From: Kosmotoga olearia TBF 19.5.1
Lineage (GTDB): Bacteria > Thermotogota > Thermotogae > Petrotogales > Kosmotogaceae
Assembly (NCBI RefSeq): GCF_000023325.1
Contig: NC_012785.1
Span: forward strand, 2,232,001-2,296,000
Reading direction: 5' to 3'
Length of the DNA: 64,000 nucleotides
Made by a program: the position numbers and the translations under genes. How positions within the stretch are numbered: position 1 is the stretch's first letter; the number at the start of each line of letters is the position of its first letter. The notes beneath the pieces were generated by a model. It saw only the letters and a program-made list of their open reading frames with translations. It did no database searches and had not been told where the DNA came from. This document shows, piece by piece, positions 56,332-64,000 of the stretch.

Positions 56332-57643
56332 CCCTATTTGTGCCATTGCCACATCTCCCGGCATTTCTGCGTTGGGAATAATAAGGTGTTCCGGTGAAGG
56401 AAGCTGGGAAAAGCTACTTCCCTTTGTCAATGTCACCGATCCCAAACCGTGGCGGCTGTATCTCACCCCCTTTACGATCAATGGTGAGATGATAGATGAA
56501 GTGATGATTGCGTTTTATAAGTCGCCAAAGTCCTACACTGGCGAGGATATGGTCGAGCTTATTTCACACGGGAGCCCCCTTATTCTGAGAATCATTCTGC
56601 AGGAGCTCATCAAAGTGGGGTTCAGGCAGGCGCTTCCGGGAGAGTTCACAAAACGGGCCGTACTCAATGGCAAAATGGATTTGATAAAAGCAGAGTCAAT
56701 AGAGACCCTTGTAAGTGCCCACAGCAAAAAGGCATTGAAAGCTGCTTTATCAAATTATTCTGGCAGACTTAGCCAGACTATAAATAGGATAAGAGAAACT
56801 CTTTTGGAACTACTCGCAAAAGTTGAGGTAGAGCTCAATTATCCTGACGAAATTGAGGGCTCCGATGATGAAATAATTCGGGAATTGGAAAAGACCCTGA
56901 GCAGGGTGAAGAAGCTGATCAGACACGGAGAAAACGGTATTGTGGCTGTCAACGGTGTAAAAACAGTCATCGCGGGTAGAACGAATGTAGGGAAATCGAC
57001 TTTGCTGAACGCTTTACTGAGACGAGACAGGGCAATTGTTACCGATATTCCCGGAACAACCCGCGACACCATCGAAGAAGACATAAGTATCAACGGTATA
57101 TACTTTCGATTGGTTGATACGGCGGGGATTCGTGAGTCATCGGATAAAGTCGAAAGAATCGGTATTGAAAGAAGCTTAAAACAGATAAAGGAGGCCGACC
57201 TTGTTCTTTTTATGGTCGATCTGATCGAACCCGAAAATGATCTAGAACTGTACGAGAAGCTGAGGAAAGAATTCAGGCACAGTATATTGATAGGCAACAA
57301 ACTCGATATGGTCGAAAAATGCCCGGATGGATTCGATGTGTGTATAAGTGCAAAAACAGGAAGAGGGATCGATAAACTTGAAAATCTCATGGTAGAAAGA
57401 ACTCAGGATATCACTGAACTCTATCCAGATGAGGTCTTTGTCACCGAAAGGCAACTTGCGCTTGTGCAGAGATCTGTGGAAATGATTGAAGAAATTCTTG
57501 AAGCCTTAAAGTCAGGTATTACTCCCGACGTTGTTGGATCATATCTTCAACAAATCATCTTTATCTACGATGAATTGACGGGACGATACTCCGCTGAAGA
57601 TTTGCTGGACAAAATCTTCGGAAACTTTTGTGTAGGAAAGTAG
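56321..57643 (+). CDS. mnmE: tRNA uridine-5-carboxymethylaminomethyl GTPase MnmE
   Basis: 440 residues: N-terminal formyl-THF-binding domain (1-120, with FTKRAVLNGKMDL), helical domain, inserted G domain (about 215-375; G1 GRTNVGKST, DTAG, NKLD), and the C-terminal FCVGK motif with the catalytic Cys. Works with MnmG on tRNA wobble U34 and uses methylene-THF, linking to folD. Start ATG 56321 is 9 nt after GGAG, inside the end of mfd; the TTG 56306 lies on that site. A membrane-protein gene follows 8 nt after the stop. Confidence 0.95.
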   Translation: MIHDPICAIATSPGISALGIIRCSGEGSWEKLLPFVNVTDPKPWRLYLTPFTINGEMIDEVMIAFYKSPKSYTGEDMVELISHGSPLILRIILQELIKVGFRQALPGEFTKRAVLNGKMDLIKAESIETLVSAHSKKALKAALSNYSGRLSQTINRIRETLLELLAKVEVELNYPDEIEGSDDEIIRELEKTLSRVKKLIRHGENGIVAVNGVKTVIAGRTNVGKSTLLNALLRRDRAIVTDIPGTTRDTIEEDISINGIYFRLVDTAGIRESSDKVERIGIERSLKQIKEADLVLFMVDLIEPENDLELYEKLRKEFRHSILIGNKLDMVEKCPDGFDVCISAKTGRGIDKLENLMVERTQDITELYPDEVFVTERQLALVQRSVEMIEEILEALKSGITPDVVGSYLQQIIFIYDELTGRYSAEDLLDKIFGNFCVGK

Positions 57644-57651
57644 GTGCGAAA

Positions 57652-58356
57652 ATGATTTTAGGAATAGCTCTTCTGATAGCTGCCATGGTTTCCAGGTTTT
57701 TCCTTTCCCCGTTGTGGTACTTTCTCGTGGCTGAAGCCCTTACGGTGGTTTTTGTAACCCTCAGGAAAAGGTTCGAGTACCCTGTTATCGTTTTTTCAAC
57801 CGTGGCACTACTGGTAGCGGAAGCGGTGGCCATATTCTTCAATATCGGTTCGGCCGGTCATCTCTTCGGGACCATTGTCGGAACGATTACCGCTCTCCTG
57901 GGATTTGCGGAAGAACGTTCGAAAGAGAGATTTATACAAAGCCTTGGTCTCGAAGGAAAAGAATACAGAAAACAGGTAAAATCCTTTCTCTACACCTTCG
58001 GCGAGGTCGAGAGGATAGAAAAGATTCGAATGACCCAGTGTTATGCCATCCTGTTCAAGAGAAAACTTCACTTACTGATAGAGACCTTTCAGGGTGGCAA
58101 GGTTCCGGTTGAGCTTAAGATGAAAGATATAGTTGAAACAGGCGTTCATCAGGCGATTTCAGAGAATCCTTTATATTATCCGAGGCTAAGAGATCTCTTT
58201 CTTCCCATTAAAAACTTCCGAACCATTGGAAAACCTAAAGAGAAGGACTACTTTCTTGTAATAAGAACGGGCGACGGTATCTGGACTTTTTTCGAAGAGC
58301 CCGATAAACTTTTAGAATTCAGGGAGGAAATAGAAAAAGCGCGGAACAGCTCATGA
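57652..58356 (+). CDS. Membrane protein of unknown function
   Basis: 234 residues I do not recognise. The first ~90 residues contain three to four hydrophobic helices (ILGIALLIAAMVSRFFL, YFLVAEALTVVFVTL, VIVFSTVALLVAEAVAIFF, HLFGTIVGTITALLGF), followed by a ~140-residue charged, probably cytoplasmic domain with mixed strands and helices ending in WTFFEEPDKLLEFREEIEKA. No catalytic motif is visible. ATG 57652 has AGGTG upstream and is 8 nt after the mnmE stop, so it is probably co-transcribed. The stop codon lies inside a hairpin terminator. Confidence 0.7.
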   Translation: MILGIALLIAAMVSRFFLSPLWYFLVAEALTVVFVTLRKRFEYPVIVFSTVALLVAEAVAIFFNIGSAGHLFGTIVGTITALLGFAEERSKERFIQSLGLEGKEYRKQVKSFLYTFGEVERIEKIRMTQCYAILFKRKLHLLIETFQGGKVPVELKMKDIVETGVHQAISENPLYYPRLRDLFLPIKNFRTIGKPKEKDYFLVIRTGDGIWTFFEEPDKLLEFREEIEKARNSS

Positions 58357-58377
58357 GCTCCCGCGCTTTCTAATTTT
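58336..58377 (+). terminator. Rho-independent terminator at the end of mfd-mnmE-membrane-protein unit
   Basis: A large hairpin: AAAGCGCGG (58336-58344) pairs with CCGCGCTTT (58361-58369), and inside it AGCTCATGAGCT is itself a palindrome. CTAATTTTT follows. It covers the last codons of the membrane-protein gene. Being symmetric it may also act on the convergent kor operon. Confidence 0.75.
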
Positions 58378-58389
58378 TATTCCTTTTTC

Positions 58390-58932
58390 TCAATCTTTTA
58401 CCGCTCTCATTCCGGCCTCAATGGCTTTGAGGTTCAAATCGATCAATTCGACCTTTTTCCCGGTGAGCTTTTTCCTCAGTGCTTTTTCGATACTTCCGGT
58501 TGAAACAGCTCCGGTCATTGCGAGATAAGCGCCAAGAGCAACCATGTTCGCTATTTTCAGATTGCCGATTTCTTCGGCGATTTTGTTGGCATCGACTTTT
58601 GCGACCTTTATATCCGTCCTGGTTGGTTCTCTGTCTACGACGGAGGTATTGAGAATCATGATACCTGAGGGTGTCAGGTTTTTTTCGAATTTCAACAGTG
58701 ATGGGATGTTCATTATTATTAGTTCATTCGGGGTATCAGAAATCGGCGATGCGATGAATTCATCGCTGATAACCACCGTACAGTTTGCTGTTCCTCCGCG
58801 CATTTCAGGACCATAAGAGGGTAACCAGGTGCTGTGTTTGTCTTCAAACATGGCCGCTGTTGCCAGTACCTGTCCAAGAAGCATTACACCCTGACCGCCA
58901 AATCCGGCTGCTATCAGTATGTGTTCGCTCAT
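58390..58932 (-). CDS. korC: 2-oxoacid:ferredoxin oxidoreductase, gamma subunit (KorC)
   Basis: 180 residues of the gamma domain: AAGFGGQGVMLLGQVLATAAM, YGPEMRGGTANCTVVIS and the LGAYLAMTGAVS segment. It is the last gene of korDABC, overlapping korB by 4 nt. This enzyme makes acyl-CoA from a 2-oxoacid with reduction of ferredoxin. The substrate is not fixed by sequence. Next to buk-ptb, branched-chain 2-oxoacids or 2-oxoglutarate are both possible. The ribosome-binding site GAGGT-like is inside korB. Confidence 0.9.
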   Translation of the reverse strand: MSEHILIAAGFGGQGVMLLGQVLATAAMFEDKHSTWLPSYGPEMRGGTANCTVVISDEFIASPISDTPNELIIMNIPSLLKFEKNLTPSGIMILNTSVVDREPTRTDIKVAKVDANKIAEEIGNLKIANMVALGAYLAMTGAVSTGSIEKALRKKLTGKKVELIDLNLKAIEAGMRAVKD

Positions 58933-59690
58933 TTCACGTCACCAACCTTATCCACGAATACTCCCATTGGATACTCTTTTTTCATGTTCTCATTTAGCCA
59001 TTTTATGGATTCTATCGGGCTCATTCCCCAGTTGGTTGGACATGTAGAGAGAACCTCTACCAGAGAGAATCCCAGTCCTTTTATCTGTGCGATAAACGCT
59101 TTTTTAATCGCTTGTTTGGCTTTTCTAACCTCGGCCGGGGAGCTTACAGCAACCCTTTCAAGATAAACAACTCCTGCAGCTTCCTTCAGAATCTCTGACA
59201 CGTGTATCGGGTATCCTTCCCTTTCTGATGTTCTGCCGTATGGGGAGGTTGTTGTCTTCATGCCGAGAAGTGTGGTTGGAGCCATTTGACCTCCGGTCAT
59301 ACCGTAAATGGCGTTGTTTATGAAGATAGTGGTTATCTTTTCGCCACGATTGGCCGCATGGATTATCTCGGCAGTACCTATGGCAGCAAGATCACCGTCT
59401 CCCTGATAGGTAAAAACAACCCTATCCGGCATTGCTCGTTTCATACCGGTAGCCACCGCGGGCGCTCTTCCGTGTGGGGCGACCGTACCGTCAACATCAA
59501 AGAATTCATATGCAAAAACCGAACATCCAACAGGAGCCACCATTATCGTTTTTCCCTGAATACCGAGTTCGTCTATCACTTCGGCAATCAGTCTATGAAC
59601 GATCCCGTGATGGCATCCAGGACAGTATGTAAAATCTCTTTTTGCTAAGGATTTAGGGCGCTGAAATAGAGTAACTTTCGCCACCTTCAT
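58929..59690 (-). CDS. korB: 2-oxoacid:ferredoxin oxidoreductase, beta (ThDP) subunit (KorB)
   Basis: 253 residues: YCPGCHHGI near the N-terminus, GCSVFAYEFFDVDG, and the ThDP motif QGDGDLAAIGTAEIIHAANRGEKITTIFINN. It has the KorB length rather than the longer two-gene type at 34095. It overlaps korA by 4 nt and korC by 4 nt. Confidence 0.92.
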   Translation of the reverse strand: MKVAKVTLFQRPKSLAKRDFTYCPGCHHGIVHRLIAEVIDELGIQGKTIMVAPVGCSVFAYEFFDVDGTVAPHGRAPAVATGMKRAMPDRVVFTYQGDGDLAAIGTAEIIHAANRGEKITTIFINNAIYGMTGGQMAPTTLLGMKTTTSPYGRTSEREGYPIHVSEILKEAAGVVYLERVAVSSPAEVRKAKQAIKKAFIAQIKGLGFSLVEVLSTCPTNWGMSPIESIKWLNENMKKEYPMGVFVDKVGDVK

Positions 59691-60754
59691 TCACCTCTTT
59701 CAACGATTTTCTTGAGTTCACCGAAGACTTCCTGCGGTGTCGGTACAACTCCTCCGGTGCGTCCGTAGAAATGTACAGGAACGTTTCCCTCTACAGCAAG
59801 CCGCACATCTTCAACCATTTGCCCGGCAGACATTTCAACGGTTAGCACAGCTTTCTTTCCCTTCGCCGCTTCTTTGAGTTCTCTATAAGGATAAGGCCAG
59901 AGAGTGATTGGCCTGAACAGGCCGGCCTTTATTCCCATTTCTCTGGCTTTTCTTACAACGTTTCCAAGAATTCTTCCCATGGTTCCGTAAGCAACAAGAA
60001 GATATTCAGCGTCATCAACCATTTCTGTTAAATAACGAACCTCATTTTTCTCAATCTCTCTATATTTTTTCTGATAACCTAGGTTCATTTCTTCAAGACA
60101 GTGAGGATCGATGTTAAATGAAGTTACTTTATGGGGTTCTCTTCCTTCACATCCCTGCAACGCCCATGAGCTGTGATCAGGCAAGGTGCTTAAATCACGG
60201 AATTCAGGGAATGAAACAGGTTCCATCATCTGGCCAAGCATACCGTCTGCGAGAATAAGCACGGGGTTTCGATATTTATCAGCCAGATCGAATGCTAGCA
60301 CCACAAGATCAACAGCTTCCTGAATTGAACCCGGTGAAAGAACTATCAATTTGTAATCCCCATGTCCGCCGCCCTTTGTGGCCTGGAAATAATCGCTCTG
60401 GGCCGGTTGAATGTCACCGAGGCCCGGGCCGCCGCGAACAACATTTATGAAGACTGCCGGAAGCTCCGCACCAGCAATGTAGGAAACACCTTCCTGCATC
60501 AAACTGAATCCGGGGCTTGAGGTTGAAGTCATAACGCGAGTTCCCGTGCTGGCAGCACCGTAAATCATATTGACAGCAGCTACCTCACTCTCAGATTGCA
60601 GGAATGTCCCTCCAACCTCCGGAAGGCGTCTGGCCATATACTCAGTTAATTCGGATTGGGGAGTTATGGGATAACCGAAATAAAGTCTACATCCTGCCCT
60701 TACTGCCGCTTCCCCCATAGCTTCGTTGCCTTTAACCATCACTTTTTCTTCCAT
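59687..60754 (-). CDS. korA: 2-oxoacid:ferredoxin oxidoreductase, alpha subunit (KorA)
   Basis: 355 residues, the pyrimidine-binding alpha chain: GNEAMGEAAVRAGCRLYFGYPITPQSEL, QSESEVAAVNMIYGAASTGTRVMTSTSSPGFSLMQEG and VVRGGPGLGDIQPAQSDYFQATKGGGHGDY. ATG 60754 follows GGAGG; a longer upstream frame runs into the ferredoxin gene end. It shows the DABC gene order typical of 2-oxoglutarate- or branched-chain-type oxidoreductases. Confidence 0.92.
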   Translation of the reverse strand: MEEKVMVKGNEAMGEAAVRAGCRLYFGYPITPQSELTEYMARRLPEVGGTFLQSESEVAAVNMIYGAASTGTRVMTSTSSPGFSLMQEGVSYIAGAELPAVFINVVRGGPGLGDIQPAQSDYFQATKGGGHGDYKLIVLSPGSIQEAVDLVVLAFDLADKYRNPVLILADGMLGQMMEPVSFPEFRDLSTLPDHSSWALQGCEGREPHKVTSFNIDPHCLEEMNLGYQKKYREIEKNEVRYLTEMVDDAEYLLVAYGTMGRILGNVVRKAREMGIKAGLFRPITLWPYPYRELKEAAKGKKAVLTVEMSAGQMVEDVRLAVEGNVPVHFYGRTGGVVPTPQEVFGELKKIVERGE

Positions 60755-60767
60755 CGCAACTCCTCCC

Positions 60768-60998
60768 TTATTTTGAAACCTCAGCTGTTTCACGATAGAC
60801 GGTTATAGCAGTGTCAGGACACATCATATAACAGAAGCCACAACCTATACAGTTGTCCGGATCATGCTGTTGGGCTGGGTGATAACCTTTGCTATTGAAT
60901 TTCTTAGAAAAACTCAATACCTTCTTAGGACAGGCATTTATACACAGTCCACAGCCCTTGCAGCGTTCTTCATCGATAACAACGTAATTCATCATCAT
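60768..60998 (-). CDS. korD: 2-oxoacid:ferredoxin oxidoreductase, ferredoxin-like delta subunit (KorD)
   Basis: About 76 residues with two [4Fe-4S] motifs: CKGCGLCINACP (about 13-24) and CIGCGFCYMMCP (about 49-60). It carries electrons from the ThDP site to ferredoxin. Three consecutive ATGs (60998, 60995, 60992) follow GGAGG; the first is 6 nt away. It is 13 nt upstream of korA and directly preceded by the P-loop gene, whose stop is 1 nt before it. Confidence 0.93.
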   Translation of the reverse strand: MMMNYVVIDEERCKGCGLCINACPKKVLSFSKKFNSKGYHPAQQHDPDNCIGCGFCYMMCPDTAITVYRETAEVSK

Positions 60999-60999
60999 C

Positions 61000-63647
<2,648 letters not shown>

Positions 63648-63651
<4 letters not shown>

Positions 63652-64000
63652 ATAGTTTCACCCACCTTGAAACGCTTTGGGTTCTCTTTCCCTGTTAAAA
63701 CACGTTTAGCACCTTCAGCTAACGCAAGGAGTTCATTTTCTCCAGGCTCAACGACCACCAACGCAAAACGGGCAACGTAGCTCTTGATTTTCTCCACGAA
63801 GTCCGAGTTATAAGCCATACTACCCGTAAGAATTATCGCGTCAATATTTCCACCGGCTACCGCACACATTCCACCGATCTCTTTGGCAATTTGATAAGCC
63901 ATTCCTTCAATTACAAGCTCTGCCTTAGGATCATTTGCAGCAAGTTTCATCGCTTTTCTCAAGTCGTCTGTTCCCAGATAAGCCAGAAGCCCTCCCTGCT
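63648..64000 (-). CDS. buk: Second butyrate kinase, C-terminal part, cut by window edge
   Basis: The C-terminal ~116 residues of a butyrate kinase paralogue. The frame extends to the window end: QGGLLAYLGTDDLRKAMKLAAND then ELVIEGMAYQIAKEIGGMCAVAGGNIDAIILTGSMAYN. It ends in ATGA overlap with ptb. It is clearly different from the other copy (61655-62746). The buk-ptb-buk order matches what I recall for Thermotoga maritima, but that is from memory. Confidence 0.9.

Noticed and set aside
56839-57390. Minus-strand ORF of 183 codons opposite the MnmE G domain
   Set aside because: MnmE motifs are intact on the plus strand; the antisense frame is low-complexity and unlike any known protein.

Overview
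The window comes from a thermophile-type bacterium of the phylum Thermotogota, most likely a Kosmotogaceae-like lineage. The gene content, the moderately AT-rich composition, the strong GGAGG ribosome-binding sites and the frequent 4-nt ATGA gene overlaps all fit. Pointers to the phylum are the buk-ptb-buk / korDABC cluster, a heterodimeric ABC exporter of the TM287/288 type, superoxide reductase with rubredoxin instead of a visible superoxide dismutase, an arginine-tipped EF-P and a FolD with an altered active site. The genus cannot be fixed without a database search. Nearly all of the window is ordinary, densely packed chromosome. I see no tRNA, rRNA, CRISPR array, phage or insertion sequence.

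Layout. 1-2219 (-): truB (cut by the window edge) and rbfA, then a secreted patatin-like lipase. 2469-6151 (+): the two halves of an ABC exporter. 6295-21640 (-): a very long run of closely spaced housekeeping genes, mutS, pepQ, efp, asp23, nusB, fhs, folD, dxs, asp23, fakA, glyQ, glyS and era, ending in a hairpin terminator. 21707-22598 (-): remA-clpP, divergent from obg-nadD-dus (22660-25484, +). 25586-28842 (+): threonine catabolism (tdh-kbl) and a Ca2+/Na+ antiporter. 28937-29389 (-): a ferritin-like protein. 29390-29837: a 448-bp noncoding stretch with a nested, almost perfectly symmetric inverted repeat. 29838-34102 (+): a DUF1292 protein, then a nucleosidase-like protein, HIT protein, methyltransferase, two ECF-type ATPases and a DUF554 membrane protein.

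34095-38151 (-): a two-gene 2-oxoacid:ferredoxin oxidoreductase, rubredoxin plus superoxide reductase, and a PHP phosphoesterase. 38363-41660 (+): a LarE-like PP-loop protein with three candidate Fe-S cysteines, a HAD phosphatase and Lnt. 41666-48390 (-): an inositol-phosphatase-family protein, pheST, a Fur-family regulator, and an ECF sigma factor / anti-sigma / RseB-like operon. 48502-50527 (+): M18 aminopeptidase and nth. 50481-53200 (-): thiamine uptake genes thiB-thiP behind a TPP riboswitch with a readable terminator/antiterminator. 53275-58356 (+): mfd, mnmE and a membrane protein. 58390-64000 (-): korDABC, a P-loop ATPase, buk, ptb and a second buk cut by the window edge.

How the parts fit. 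The kor/buk/ptb block and the second ferredoxin oxidoreductase suggest anaerobic peptide and amino-acid fermentation: 2-oxoacids are oxidised to acyl-CoA with ferredoxin reduction, and acyl-phosphate then gives ATP. Tdh/Kbl feed glycine and acetyl-CoA, and FolD/Fhs handle one-carbon units. Sor, rubredoxin and the ferritin-like protein form an anaerobe's oxygen defence.

The observations most worth checking are the symmetric repeat at 29530-29736, the TPP riboswitch of a thiamine operon without its ATPase, the degenerate ATPase sites in both ABC pairs, the FolD active-site substitutions and the Fe-S LarE-like protein.
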